From Candidatus Desulfofervidaceae bacterium (GTDB lineage Bacteria; Desulfobacterota; Desulfofervidia; Desulfofervidales; Desulfofervidaceae), in assembly GCA_027038965.1 (NCBI GenBank), contig JALWFG010000018.1, positions 145,931 to 209,930 on the forward strand: a stretch of DNA of 64,000 bases, written 5' to 3'. A program made the translations under genes and the position numbers. Shown here piece by piece: positions 11,252 through 20,118 of the stretch; the stretch's first letter is position 1, and every line of letters begins with the position of its first letter. Below the pieces are notes generated by a model. It searched no databases. It worked only from the letters and a program-made list of their open reading frames with translations, and had not been told where the DNA came from.

Positions 11252-11713
11252 TCATTTAAAAAATTTATCCCAAATAAACAAAAGCGGTCTTTTTTCTGGC
11301 CTAAGCACCTCTCCTTCTATTACTTGTCCAATAAACAAGGTGTGATCTCCAGCTTCAAAGGCATTAACCAATTTACACTCCAAATAGGCCATAGCCTCTT
11401 TTAGGATTGGACAACCTTTTCCCGATTCAAAATAGGCTATGTTGGCCATCTTATCTACCTGTTTGCCAGAATGTGTTCCAAAATATTTGGCTAGTTCTAT
11501 TTGGTCCTCACTCAAAGTATTTAAAGCAAAATAACCAGAGGCCTTAATCAAACCATGTGTAAATCGGGCAGGAGCAATGGCAGCCATAATCAATGGTGGC
11601 TTAAAAGAAACTTGAGAAATCCAAGCCGCAGTCATTCCATTCTTTTTGCCATTTGCTTGAGCAGTAACAATATATACACCATGTGTAATCGCCTTGGAAA
11701 TAATTCCTTGCAT
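11252..11713 (-). CDS. Flavin reductase-domain protein
   Basis: Small 153-residue protein of the flavin reductase-like, FMN-binding split-barrel family. ITHGVYIVTAQANGKKNGMTAAWISQVSF is the characteristic N-terminus, followed by PPLIMAAIAP and a HTHGL/FALN-type segment (FTHGLIKASGYFALNTL). Such proteins reduce flavin or act on rubredoxin/flavoprotein partners; the substrate cannot be named from sequence. Cotranscribed with thrC and divergent from trpS. Confidence 0.85.
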   Translation of the reverse strand: MQGIISKAITHGVYIVTAQANGKKNGMTAAWISQVSFKPPLIMAAIAPARFTHGLIKASGYFALNTLSEDQIELAKYFGTHSGKQVDKMANIAYFESGKGCPILKEAMAYLECKLVNAFEAGDHTLFIGQVIEGEVLRPEKRPLLFIWDKFFK

Positions 11714-11789
11714 CGTTCTCCCCCATAACTCAAATTGCTTTTATGACTTTATCCCATTTTTTCTAAAAAGGCAATTGAAAAAATAGACC

Positions 11790-11818
11790 TTGACATGTTT
11801 AAGCATTTGTGCTTTTAA
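11790..11818 (+). promoter_or_regulatory. Sigma-70 type promoter of trpS
   Basis: TTGACA at 11790-11795, 17-bp spacer, TTTTAA at 11813-11818. Transcription would start near 11825, downstream of the GTG at 11809, which decides the trpS start in favour of 11848. Confidence 0.5.
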
Positions 11819-11847
11819 ACGGCAAATCTTTAATAAGGGGGGAGGCC

Positions 11848-12828
11848 TTGAAAAAGCGGGTTTTGAGCGGAATGCGCCCTACGGGTAAGTTGCATCTTGG
11901 TAATCTACATGGCGCCTTAGCAAATTGGAAAAAACTTCAGGAACAATACGAATGTTACTTTTTTGTGGCTGATTGGCATGCCCTTACCAGTGATTATCAG
12001 AACCCAGCTCATATCCAAGAATATGTTAAGGAGATGCTTATTGACTGGCTAGCTGCTGGTCTTGACCCTCAAAAAGCCACTATTTTTATTCAGTCAAAGG
12101 TGCCTGAACATACTGAGCTTCACCTTCTCTTTTCCATGATAACGCCTTTAGCTTGGCTTGAAAGAAATCCTACATATAAAGAGCAAAAAAGGCAACTTAT
12201 AGAAAAGGACTTGAACACCTACGGATTTCTCGGCTATCCTGTTTTGCAGGCCGCTGATATCTTGATTTATAAAGCCCATTATGTACCTGTAGGAATAGAC
12301 CAATTACCCCATATTGAACTTACCCGTGAAATTGCCCGCCGTTTTAACTATCTTTACAAAGAGGTCTTTCCTCTCCCAGAACCCTTATTGGCCAAAGTAC
12401 CCAAGCTCCTTGGCCTTGATGGACGAAAAATGAGCAAAAGCTATCACAATGCCATTTATCTTTCGGACCCACCGGATGAAGTTCGCAAAAAGGTTAGCCA
12501 AATGTTTACAGACAAGTCTCGTTTAAGAAAGACTGATCCTGGCCATCCTGATATTTGTAATGTTTTTTCCTTTCACAAAATCTACACCAATCCAGATACA
12601 ATGGCTCAAATAGAGGCCGATTGCAAAGCTGCCAAGATCGGATGTGTAGAGTGTAAGAAGATCTTGGCCGAAAATCTTATTGCAGGTCTTGGCCCTCATT
12701 GGGAAAAACGAGCTTATTATCAAGGGCATGAAAATGAGTTACAAGAGATTGTAAATGAAGGGATAAGAAAGGCCACTCAAATAGCCAAGGCCACTTTAGA
12801 AGAGGCCAAAAGGGCGGTAGGAATTTAG
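11848..12828 (+). CDS. trpS: Tryptophanyl-tRNA synthetase
   Basis: Class I aminoacyl-tRNA synthetase. The product from TTG 11848 starts MKKRVLSGMRPTGKLHLGN, where HLGN is the HIGH-type signature; the second signature is GRKMSKSYHN at about residue 190. A longer frame from GTG 11809 exists, but the predicted promoter covers it and GGGGGAGG sits just before TTG 11848, so I use the shorter start (326 residues). The stop codon overlaps the convergent trkA stop by 4 nt. Confidence 0.93.
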   Translation: MKKRVLSGMRPTGKLHLGNLHGALANWKKLQEQYECYFFVADWHALTSDYQNPAHIQEYVKEMLIDWLAAGLDPQKATIFIQSKVPEHTELHLLFSMITPLAWLERNPTYKEQKRQLIEKDLNTYGFLGYPVLQAADILIYKAHYVPVGIDQLPHIELTREIARRFNYLYKEVFPLPEPLLAKVPKLLGLDGRKMSKSYHNAIYLSDPPDEVRKKVSQMFTDKSRLRKTDPGHPDICNVFSFHKIYTNPDTMAQIEADCKAAKIGCVECKKILAENLIAGLGPHWEKRAYYQGHENELQEIVNEGIRKATQIAKATLEEAKRAVGI

Positions 12829-13481
12829 GTACTTATTTTTTTGACCCTTTCAATATCCTCTAATTTCCCTAAAATAATCAAGACGTCCTTTTCTTTGATT
12901 TTAAAGTTAGAAGAAAAGAGACAATGGACATTCTCAGATCCACCTTCACGGATGGCGATGACTTGAATCCCATATTTGCGGCGAAGGTCTAATTCTTGAA
13001 GTGTCTTACCTATAAAGGGCTTAGGGGCCTCTATTTCCACCACTTGATATTCCTTGGTAAGGGGCAGGTAATCCAAAACATTTGGGGTGTCTAGACTGCC
13101 TGCCAGTTTAATGGCCATATCCCTTTCAGGGAAAATGACCTTTGTAGCCCCTACAAGTTCTAAAATTTTTTGATGGTCTTCATTAATAGCCTTAACAATA
13201 ATTTGTTTTATATTCATTTCTTTAAGATAGAGGGTAAGTAAAATGCTGGCGCTTAAATTTTCCCCAAGGCTTACAACGGCAATATCTACAATGTTAAGTC
13301 CTAAATTTTCAAGCAATTCTCTGTCAGTACAATTGGCTACAATGGCCTGGGTAGTGTGTTCTTGGGCACGTTGCACTAGGTCTTTGCGTTGGTCTACGGC
13401 GATAACCTCATGCCCCCTTTCAAAAAGGGCCTTGGCTACATTCCGGCCAAAGATGCCTAAACCAAAAACGGCAATTCTCAT
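12825..13481 (-). CDS. trkA: Potassium uptake regulatory NAD-binding subunit TrkA/KtrA
   Basis: Cytosolic gating subunit of a Trk/Ktr potassium channel. The RCK N-domain Rossmann fold starts MRIAVFGLGIFGRNVAKAL (GxGxxG, then acidic D at the second strand end, VIAVDQ), and a RCK_C (TrkA-C) domain occupies roughly residues 135-218. At 218 residues it is the single-RCK type, about half of E. coli TrkA. Lies 9 nt after trkH in the same operon. Confidence 0.92.
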   Translation of the reverse strand: MRIAVFGLGIFGRNVAKALFERGHEVIAVDQRKDLVQRAQEHTTQAIVANCTDRELLENLGLNIVDIAVVSLGENLSASILLTLYLKEMNIKQIIVKAINEDHQKILELVGATKVIFPERDMAIKLAGSLDTPNVLDYLPLTKEYQVVEIEAPKPFIGKTLQELDLRRKYGIQVIAIREGGSENVHCLFSSNFKIKEKDVLIILGKLEDIERVKKIST

Positions 13482-13490
13482 GTCTTCCTC

Positions 13491-14846
13491 CTAACCAATC
13501 ATAACATTCTCTTCTGAATATTGGTAGCGTTTGGCCACCTCTTCTATTTTTACCATATGAACAATGGTAAGTGGACCTACCCTACCAACAAACATAAGTA
13601 AGATGATAATTATCTTACCAGGGGCATTTAATGTAGGGGTTACGCCAGTAGAAAGGCCTACGGTCCCAAAGGCAGACACAGTCTCAAAGAGGTAATCCAA
13701 GAAATGCAATTTCAAGCTGACTATGGTATGGGGCAAACCAAAGGTTTGGGTCAGTAAAAGCAAAAACAAACATATTATAACCAAAATAGATGAAAGGGTT
13801 GTTACGGAAAAGGCACGATCTACAGTATCTAAAGGCAGAGTGCGATAAAGAATGTGATTTTTTTCTCTTCCCTTCAATTTATTCCACATAATACCTAAAA
13901 ATATTGCAAAGGTAGTGGTCTTTATGCCTCCACCACAAGATCCAGGAGAGGCCCCTACAAACATTAAAAGCACAAGCAAAAATAAAGTGGGTTCTGTCAA
14001 CCTAGACATAGGTAAACTGTTAAAACCGGCGGTCCTTGGAGTAACGGCCTGAAAAAAGGCATTAAGAATTTGATGGTGAATTGAAAGCCCATAAAGGGTG
14101 TTTTTATGCTCAGCCATAAAAATGAAAATGGTTCCTAAGACAATTAAATAAAATGTTGTTATTAACGTCAGCTTGGTATGCAAAGAAAACTTTTTTATCT
14201 TTCCATACATTCGATACTTGCATTCATTAACCACTAAAAAGCCAATACCTCCCAAGATAATCAGGGTAGCAATTGTTAAAAGCACCACGGAATCCGTTTT
14301 AAACCCCTCAAGATTGTCAGAAAAAAGGGCAAATCCGGCATTACAAAAGGCAGAGACGGCATGAAAAAGACCATAGAAAAAGGCGCGTTTAAGAGGATAA
14401 ATACGCCACCAGTGAAGGGTAAGAATCACACACCCAAGGCCTTCAATTAAAAAGGTAAAAAAAAGCACCGATTTGACTAAAGAGAACAAATCTTTTGTGG
14501 GGCTATGGGTAAGGGTATCTTGCAAAATAATGCGTCCCTTAAAAGAGGGAGATTTACCTAAAAGAAGCAGAATAACCGTAGAAAAGGTCATCAATCCAAG
14601 TCCACCAAGCTGGATGAGAACAATAATGACTATCTGTCCCAAAGGGGTAAACTTGGTCCCTGTGTCCACAACCACCAACCCTGTAACACAGACAGCAGAA
14701 GCTGCTGTGAATAAGGCATCAAGGTAACTCAAGTGGCCAAAGTGAGAAACTGGAAGATACAGACAAACGGACCCTACTATAATTAAGGTCAAAAAAGACA
14801 AGGCCAAAAGGGCAGGGGGTGAAAGGCGATTAAGGAATTTTGTCAT
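13491..14846 (-). CDS. trkH: Potassium uptake membrane subunit TrkH/KtrB
   Basis: Ion-translocating subunit of a Trk/Ktr potassium system: 451 residues with about ten hydrophobic segments in four M1-P-M2 repeats. Selectivity-filter glycine regions can be seen as AVCVTGL, SAFCNAGF, RTAGFNS and GTVGLSTG. Pairs with the trkA-type gene just downstream. Confidence 0.92.
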   Translation of the reverse strand: MTKFLNRLSPPALLALSFLTLIIVGSVCLYLPVSHFGHLSYLDALFTAASAVCVTGLVVVDTGTKFTPLGQIVIIVLIQLGGLGLMTFSTVILLLLGKSPSFKGRIILQDTLTHSPTKDLFSLVKSVLFFTFLIEGLGCVILTLHWWRIYPLKRAFFYGLFHAVSAFCNAGFALFSDNLEGFKTDSVVLLTIATLIILGGIGFLVVNECKYRMYGKIKKFSLHTKLTLITTFYLIVLGTIFIFMAEHKNTLYGLSIHHQILNAFFQAVTPRTAGFNSLPMSRLTEPTLFLLVLLMFVGASPGSCGGGIKTTTFAIFLGIMWNKLKGREKNHILYRTLPLDTVDRAFSVTTLSSILVIICLFLLLLTQTFGLPHTIVSLKLHFLDYLFETVSAFGTVGLSTGVTPTLNAPGKIIIILLMFVGRVGPLTIVHMVKIEEVAKRYQYSEENVMIG

Positions 14847-14859
14847 CTTAGGTGAAGTT

Positions 14860-15558
14860 TTAACGATCGTTGTTCCCGCCCAAAAGTCCAGCCCGAATCA
14901 AGAAATAGAGAAGTTGCATAATGGCTGCTGCCGCCGCTGCTACATAGGTCATCGCTGCTGCCATCAATACCTTTCTGGCCCCTACAAGCTCGTCACCAGT
15001 AAGGAGACCTGTTTCTCCGATCGCCGCCAAGGCCCGAAAACTGGCATTGAATTCCACAGGTAGAGTAACAAGCTGAAAGAGTACTGCCCCTGAAAAGAAA
15101 ATAATGCCCAATTTAACAAGGGTTAGGGCATGAAAGATAAATCCAATAAAAAGAAGGGGCCAAGCCAAATTGGATCCAACCATGGTTATAGGCACCAAAG
15201 CACTCCGAAGCCTCAAAGGGGCATAGCCATAAGCGTGCTGTAAGGCATGACCTGCTTCGTGGCAGGCAATGCCCACCGATGCAATATCGCGGCCCCGGTA
15301 TACATCAGGTGAAAGTCTTAAGGTCTTATCCCTAGGGTCATAATGGTCGCTCAGAAACCCCGTGGTCATTTCAATATTGACATCCGTAACCCCTTTGGCT
15401 TGCAACATATAGGACGCCGCCTCCGCACCTGTAAGGCCTCGCATATTTGGAATTTTCTTATATTTGCTATATGCACTTTGAACCCAAATTTGGGCTATAA
15501 TAGAAAGCAAAAATGCTGGGGCAATTAAGATAAAATATAAAGGGTCAAAGAAAAACAT
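14860..15558 (-). CDS. Membrane zinc metallopeptidase, YugP family
   Basis: 232-residue membrane protein with the HEAGHALQHA zinc-binding helix at about residue 98, a hydrophobic N-terminal anchor and several C-terminal membrane segments. This combination matches the neutral zinc metallopeptidase YugP family (COG2738). The physiological substrate is unknown. It ends 14 nt before the trkH start on the same strand, so it may head a unit with trkH-trkA. Confidence 0.85.
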   Translation of the reverse strand: MFFFDPLYFILIAPAFLLSIIAQIWVQSAYSKYKKIPNMRGLTGAEAASYMLQAKGVTDVNIEMTTGFLSDHYDPRDKTLRLSPDVYRGRDIASVGIACHEAGHALQHAYGYAPLRLRSALVPITMVGSNLAWPLLFIGFIFHALTLVKLGIIFFSGAVLFQLVTLPVEFNASFRALAAIGETGLLTGDELVGARKVLMAAAMTYVAAAAAAIMQLLYFLIRAGLLGGNNDR

Positions 15559-15695
15559 AATTTACCTCCTTGGTTATTGTTAATTTAAAATTTATTAATC
15601 ATACTTCTTATGAAAGTCAAGACAAGGAGTTCTCTAGGGTCTGGGACTGGTCCAGGTGGGTAATAAGACCAAAAGATAGAGAATCCCCACATAGT

Positions 15696-16571
15696 TTAAG
15701 ATTGGGTTTGGAGCAAGGTTCTTATCCTATAAGCAAGCCCTATTATTCCCCCTATTTCTAGGAGGCAGACATTTCCTATTAATAAGATGGCACTTTTGGA
15801 AATCAAATGCGTTTCTGTGGTAAGGAGTGACATTCCAAGAAGAACGGCTGGGATGAGTAAAGACACATCTATTGTCACTCCAATCATCTGATAATCTTTA
15901 CCACTAGCAATGCTTATTCCGCCGGCTATACCGGCAATAAAGGCCACCAATGCACTTACTATTAAAGATTTTTGTTCTAGCCATAAGGCAATAGTAGAGA
16001 CATCGGTGAAAAGTCCCATTAACATGGCTAAAAAGATAATTAATCCCAAGCAGGAGATCTCCTTTTTGAAGCCTTTAAAGGCAAGCTCTCTATCCTTTAG
16101 AACAATACCAATGACGCTAGCCATAGCCGTATCTACTAGAGGAGCAATGATCATAGCCCCAATTAGGGTAGGAATGCTATGAGTAATAATGGCAACTGAA
16201 CCCATAATAGTGGCCAACATTACCTTAATAAAGGTAATCTTTGTCCATTTGCTCATAGGAAAGGCCTTGTAATAAAGTTCAAGAGGGGAAAGGATATGGT
16301 TGGCTTGTCCCTGGTATTTACAAGAAAAGGTAATATTGGCTGGCATGAGGGTAATGCTACCATGTCCCTTTTGGCCAAGCCCTAATTCCTTTAATGCGTA
16401 GACCACCTCTTGGGCATGGTCTGCTTTGAGATTGGCTGTAATAAGAATGCCATCTGGAACCGAGGTCTCCAAAGGTTTATTAATACAAAGGGCTTCGGCT
16501 TGATAATCCTTTAAGATTGCCTTAACCTTATCCTTTAGCCTTTCCGGGACAATAATTTTTATATACCGCAT
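15696..16571 (-). CDS. DUF389-family membrane protein
   Basis: 291 residues. The first 100 or so form a cytosolic domain (MRYIKIIVPERL...VYALKELGLGQKGHGSITLM); the rest is five or six membrane helices, with GSVAIITHSIPTLIGAMIIAPLVDTAMA as the DUF389 hallmark. Function is not established for the family. A textbook sigma-54 promoter motif sits immediately upstream, and the gene follows a sigma-54-activator-like regulator on the same strand. Confidence 0.82.
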   Translation of the reverse strand: MRYIKIIVPERLKDKVKAILKDYQAEALCINKPLETSVPDGILITANLKADHAQEVVYALKELGLGQKGHGSITLMPANITFSCKYQGQANHILSPLELYYKAFPMSKWTKITFIKVMLATIMGSVAIITHSIPTLIGAMIIAPLVDTAMASVIGIVLKDRELAFKGFKKEISCLGLIIFLAMLMGLFTDVSTIALWLEQKSLIVSALVAFIAGIAGGISIASGKDYQMIGVTIDVSLLIPAVLLGMSLLTTETHLISKSAILLIGNVCLLEIGGIIGLAYRIRTLLQTQS

Positions 16572-16586
16572 TTGTGCCTTTTAATA

Positions 16587-16602
16587 AGCAAAAGACATGC
16601 CA
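16587..16602 (-). promoter_or_regulatory. Sigma-54 type promoter motif before the DUF389 gene
   Basis: On the minus strand TGGCATG TCTT TTGCT, an exact fit to TGGCAYRN4TTGCW. The implied start site is about 5 nt before the ATG, so the transcript would have almost no leader; this is why I do not call it certain. Confidence 0.55.
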
Positions 16603-16737
16603 ATAAAAAAATAAAGCCTTTTATCAGGAGATATAAAAATAAAGAGTGCTTATTAATTTACACTTTTGTAAAAAATAGATGAATTTGTAACAATTTTGTG
16701 GCACAATGGATAATAAACCACTTCAACCAGTCCATCC

Positions 16738-18189
16738 TTAGGTATACCTATGAGGATCAATTTCATATTTATGCAGTTTATAACTAAGCATCCGAGAACT
16801 GATACCCAGCCTCTGGGCCGCCTTGTTCCTTTTCCCCTTACATTCTTTTAGGGCCTCGATAATCAATCTTTTCTCAATGTTGGCAATAATGTCGGTTAAG
16901 GGAATAACTGCTTTAGTTTCAGAGTGAAGGTCTGGAAAATGCCTGGGTTCAAGCCTTTGACCTTCGGCCAGTAGCACGGCCTTTTCTAGACATATCTTAA
17001 GCTCTTTGACATTCCCAGGCCAGAGATGTTGGGTAAGAAGATTCAAGGCCGAGGTGGAAAAATCCTGAATGGGTTTGTGATATTTTTGGCTAAATACCTT
17101 AAGAAAGTAAAAGGCAAGGGGAATAATATCTTCTCTACGCTGTCTCAGAGGCAAGAGATTGATGCTAAAGGCATTCAACCAATAATATAACTCGGGATAG
17201 AATTTGCCTAACTTTATCAATTTTGGAACATTGGCCGAGGTAGTGGCCAAAATGCGAATATTGAGGGTTACATATCTATTTTGGTGGGGCAAATAGAGCC
17301 TTTGATCCTGCAACACAGATAAAAGTCCGGCTTGAAGCTTTATGGGCAAGGCCTCAATGGCCTCTATAAGCAAGCTTCCTTTATCTGCCGCTACAAGCAC
17401 TCCCGAGGTATTTGAGTCTCCCCAAATTGTCTTTCTCAAGTTTCCAACCGGGAGTGAATGGCAGTTGATTTTTACTAAAGGTTGATTCTTACGAGGGCTA
17501 AGGTTATGAATAAGGGTAGCTACTGTCTTTTTCCCTGTCCCAGGCTCTCCACAAATGAGCACTGGCATCTCACTTTGGGCAACCTTATTGACTACGGACC
17601 ATACCTCCTTCATGGCCAAGCTTTCTCCAATAACAAAGGCCACCCTCCCATCGTCGTAAAGGACTTCAGAACCACTTTCATTTTTAGAATTAACATTTTG
17701 ATAAAAAGGAATCAAACTAGCTAGGACTCTTTTAAAAAAAACAAGCAGATTCAGATTTCTTTGGGCCTTAGAAGGAGAAACTTTAACTCCAATAATCCCG
17801 ACCAGATTCTTTTCCTTCTCAATAGGGATCAGAACGAAGCTTTTTGCTTGGCTGTTTTTTAAAGGGATCCCTATTTGTTCTGCCTTTGCCTGAAGTGTCA
17901 GGTCTTTGGACAAGAAGGTATTGGCTTTATTCCCAATTAGCCTTTCAACCTCTTGGTTTTCAAATCCATGTATGGCCTCTATCTGATACTGCCGATTGAG
18001 GGGATTTATAAGAACAATAAACCCCCGGTCTGATTCTAAGCTGTGGAGCAAACACAAAAGCCCTTTTGAAAAAATTTCCTTTAGGGATATAAGATTAGAC
18101 CAGTCTCCTATCTTTTTTCTGCCGATTTCATTTGATCCTACTGTCTGTTTCTTTTCAAATCCTAGTCTTACTTCTGACTTTGGTTGCAT
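16738..18189 (-). CDS. Degenerate sigma-54-activator-like regulator (GAF, pseudo-AAA+, Fis HTH)
   Basis: 483 residues with the layout of a bacterial enhancer-binding protein: GAF-like domain (about 35-160), AAA+ domain (about 185-420) and a Fis-type helix-turn-helix (about 440-478, RNKAAQRLGISSRMLSYKL). Within the AAA+ domain, Walker A (GEPGTGKK, 214-221) remains. The segment that should carry GAFTGA is shortened and reads WGDSNTSGVLVAADKG; Walker B reads LLIEAIE instead of LFLDEIG; and the arginine-finger helix reads FYPELYYWLN where FREDLYYRLN is usual. From knowledge of the family I infer it cannot remodel sigma-54 holoenzyme and probably works as a DNA-binding regulator. It overlaps the upstream deacylase gene by 22 nt. 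Confidence 0.85.
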   Translation of the reverse strand: MQPKSEVRLGFEKKQTVGSNEIGRKKIGDWSNLISLKEIFSKGLLCLLHSLESDRGFIVLINPLNRQYQIEAIHGFENQEVERLIGNKANTFLSKDLTLQAKAEQIGIPLKNSQAKSFVLIPIEKEKNLVGIIGVKVSPSKAQRNLNLLVFFKRVLASLIPFYQNVNSKNESGSEVLYDDGRVAFVIGESLAMKEVWSVVNKVAQSEMPVLICGEPGTGKKTVATLIHNLSPRKNQPLVKINCHSLPVGNLRKTIWGDSNTSGVLVAADKGSLLIEAIEALPIKLQAGLLSVLQDQRLYLPHQNRYVTLNIRILATTSANVPKLIKLGKFYPELYYWLNAFSINLLPLRQRREDIIPLAFYFLKVFSQKYHKPIQDFSTSALNLLTQHLWPGNVKELKICLEKAVLLAEGQRLEPRHFPDLHSETKAVIPLTDIIANIEKRLIIEALKECKGKRNKAAQRLGISSRMLSYKLHKYEIDPHRYT

Positions 18190-18707
18190 GGGCTAAATTT
18201 CACTCCCCCTTCTTCAATCCGAAATGCCTTTACTACCTGTTTGGCATAGCGATAAACCTTCTTTAAGGCCGCAGCCTCAATTCTTAAGCTTTTGTTATGG
18301 AGGGCCGGGTTGAACATAAAGTAATCGTAACCAAATACCGTCTCATCTATATAAATGGGAAGCTCAGAATTGAGATACCCAAAGGGCGGCAAGGCCCCAA
18401 TTTCACACCCTGTAACCTCGGCCACCTCCTCTTTAGTGGCAAAGCGAATGTTTTTGGTGCCAAATTCCTTTTTAAACAGGCGAGCCTTAATTCTCTTATC
18501 GGCCGTAGTAACCACAAGAAAAAATTTGCCCTTGGCATGGAAAAGAATGTTTTTACTCCCCACTCCTTCCCATCCAGCCTGACGGCGATATTTGTCCGAA
18601 TCTTCACAACTATTTACCGGCGGATGTTCTATTTCCTCAAAGGGAATGTTAAGGTCTCTAAGAATCCGAATGATATTTTGATATATCTCTTTTTTCCGTT
18701 CAGCCAT
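18168..18707 (-). CDS. YbaK/ProX-type aminoacyl-tRNA deacylase
   Basis: 179-residue protein of the YbaK/ProRS-editing domain family, which hydrolyses mischarged tRNA (Ala- or Cys-tRNA-Pro). Family features: an IEHPPVNSCED N-terminal segment, a catalytic-type lysine in LFHAKGKFFLVV, and the GALPPFGYL loop. The pattern is closer to the free-standing ProX/PrdX group than to YbaK itself. Cotranscribed between the EAL gene (8-nt overlap) and the regulator. Confidence 0.82.
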   Translation of the reverse strand: MAERKKEIYQNIIRILRDLNIPFEEIEHPPVNSCEDSDKYRRQAGWEGVGSKNILFHAKGKFFLVVTTADKRIKARLFKKEFGTKNIRFATKEEVAEVTGCEIGALPPFGYLNSELPIYIDETVFGYDYFMFNPALHNKSLRIEAAALKKVYRYAKQVVKAFRIEEGGVKFSPCNQSQK

Positions 18708-20010
18708 TGCCTTTCTCCCTTATATCAATACATAAAACAAATTTTTTGTCCCCCTGCTTAAACACCTTGGCCACGGTGGTAACCAAATTCCCAGTGGCCA
18801 AAGAAATATATGGCTTGGTAACAAAATACATCAGATTACCGCAAATAGAATAATAAAAATAATCTCTAGAGGAGAGATCATCCCCAATGGTAGCCGGTTT
18901 AAATAACGGGCTTTTGGGTTTTGTGATAACAGGTGAACTAAAAATTGTCTCTGTTATTTGAATGCCATTTTCATTCAGAACATATACGCATTCTACCTCT
19001 GAAAAGGGCCTTATCTTTTGACCTATATAATGGGCAAGCCTATTTTCATTTCTTTCTATTTCTTCCCCAGAAGCATAATGAAGGATATTCTTAAACAAAG
19101 AATTGGCAATTTGTTTATATCTTTTGTATTTTGCCCTTTTTGTAGCGATTTTATCCTTAATGAAATTCTTAAATTCATTTCCCAAAATAGAAAGCTTTTT
19201 GGGAATCTCTGTTAAAGGCAGCCTGGATAAATCGTTCGGTTTGGAAAAATAAAATCCCTGCACCAAGTCAACCCCACGCTCTACCACACACAAAAACTCC
19301 TCTTTTCTTTCTACCCCCTCAGCTAGACACAACGCCCCTGTTTTTTCAGCCAAAAAAACGATACTTTCTAAAACTTTGCTTTTAGACCATTCTTTATCTA
19401 CATCTTTGATTAAATCTCGTTCTATTTTAAAGATGTCGGGCCTTAATTCTGCTATTCTCTTTAGATTAGAATCCCCCTTGCCTATGTCATCTATAGCAAT
19501 GAGAAAACCCTGTTTTTGATAAAACTTAACAAAGGACTTTAAAAAGGCCTCATTCTCTAGATGTTGCTCGGTAATTTCTAGAATTACCTGAGAGGGCAAA
19601 AGGCCTGCTTCTTTAACGGCATTCATAATCCATCCAGACTCTAGGGACGATGGCTCGTCAAAGATAGTAGGGTCTATATTGAGAGACAACAGGTATTTTG
19701 GATACCCCCTTGTTCGCTCAGCTCCTAATTTTTTAAAGGCCTTTAGGGCCTTTTCTCGGCAAAGACGGTCAAGTTCAAGGTTTATTCCTAGGGTGGTAGC
19801 CTTTGAAAATAATTGGGTGGGAGAAACAATTTTATCCCCTTTCTGTCCCCGGCAAAGGGCCTCAAAACCCACAATTTCTTTCCTCTTTAAAGAGATAATG
19901 GGCTGAAAATGGATAATAATGTTGTCTAATTCCAAAAATTTTAATACCTTCTGATGTGCTTCTATGTCTGGCCTGTATCCGTTCCACTTCTTCGCTGCTT
20001 CCATATCCAT
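18700..20010 (-). CDS. EAL-domain cyclic-di-GMP phosphodiesterase with C-terminal sensor domain
   Basis: 436 residues. The EAL domain (about 25-265) keeps the metal and substrate residues: GFEALCRG, LSLNID, ILEITEQH, IAIDDIGKGDSN, FKIERDLI, LAEGVE and VQGFYFSKP, so it should be an active c-di-GMP hydrolase. The C-terminal 170 residues (SEVECVYVLNENGIQITE..., ISLATGNLVTTVAKVF) resemble the PAS/CACHE-like domain that follows EAL in B. subtilis YkuI. No membrane helix is seen, so sensing is likely cytosolic. First of a three-gene overlapping run. Confidence 0.88.
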   Translation of the reverse strand: MDMEAAKKWNGYRPDIEAHQKVLKFLELDNIIIHFQPIISLKRKEIVGFEALCRGQKGDKIVSPTQLFSKATTLGINLELDRLCREKALKAFKKLGAERTRGYPKYLLSLNIDPTIFDEPSSLESGWIMNAVKEAGLLPSQVILEITEQHLENEAFLKSFVKFYQKQGFLIAIDDIGKGDSNLKRIAELRPDIFKIERDLIKDVDKEWSKSKVLESIVFLAEKTGALCLAEGVERKEEFLCVVERGVDLVQGFYFSKPNDLSRLPLTEIPKKLSILGNEFKNFIKDKIATKRAKYKRYKQIANSLFKNILHYASGEEIERNENRLAHYIGQKIRPFSEVECVYVLNENGIQITETIFSSPVITKPKSPLFKPATIGDDLSSRDYFYYSICGNLMYFVTKPYISLATGNLVTTVAKVFKQGDKKFVLCIDIREKGNG

Positions 20011-20118
20011 TCCTCTGTGGCATTTTACCTAGGGAAAATTATTTTCTTTTTGAGGGGTATCCCCTACTTTGAATATGCCGCCAAATAGCAAGATAATCAC
20101 ATATCTTTTCACACATCT

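Noticed and set aside
11809..11847. Longer trpS start at GTG 11809
   Set aside because: The predicted -10 (11813-11818) lies inside the added codons, the added residues are not TrpRS-like, and GGGGGAGG precedes TTG 11848.
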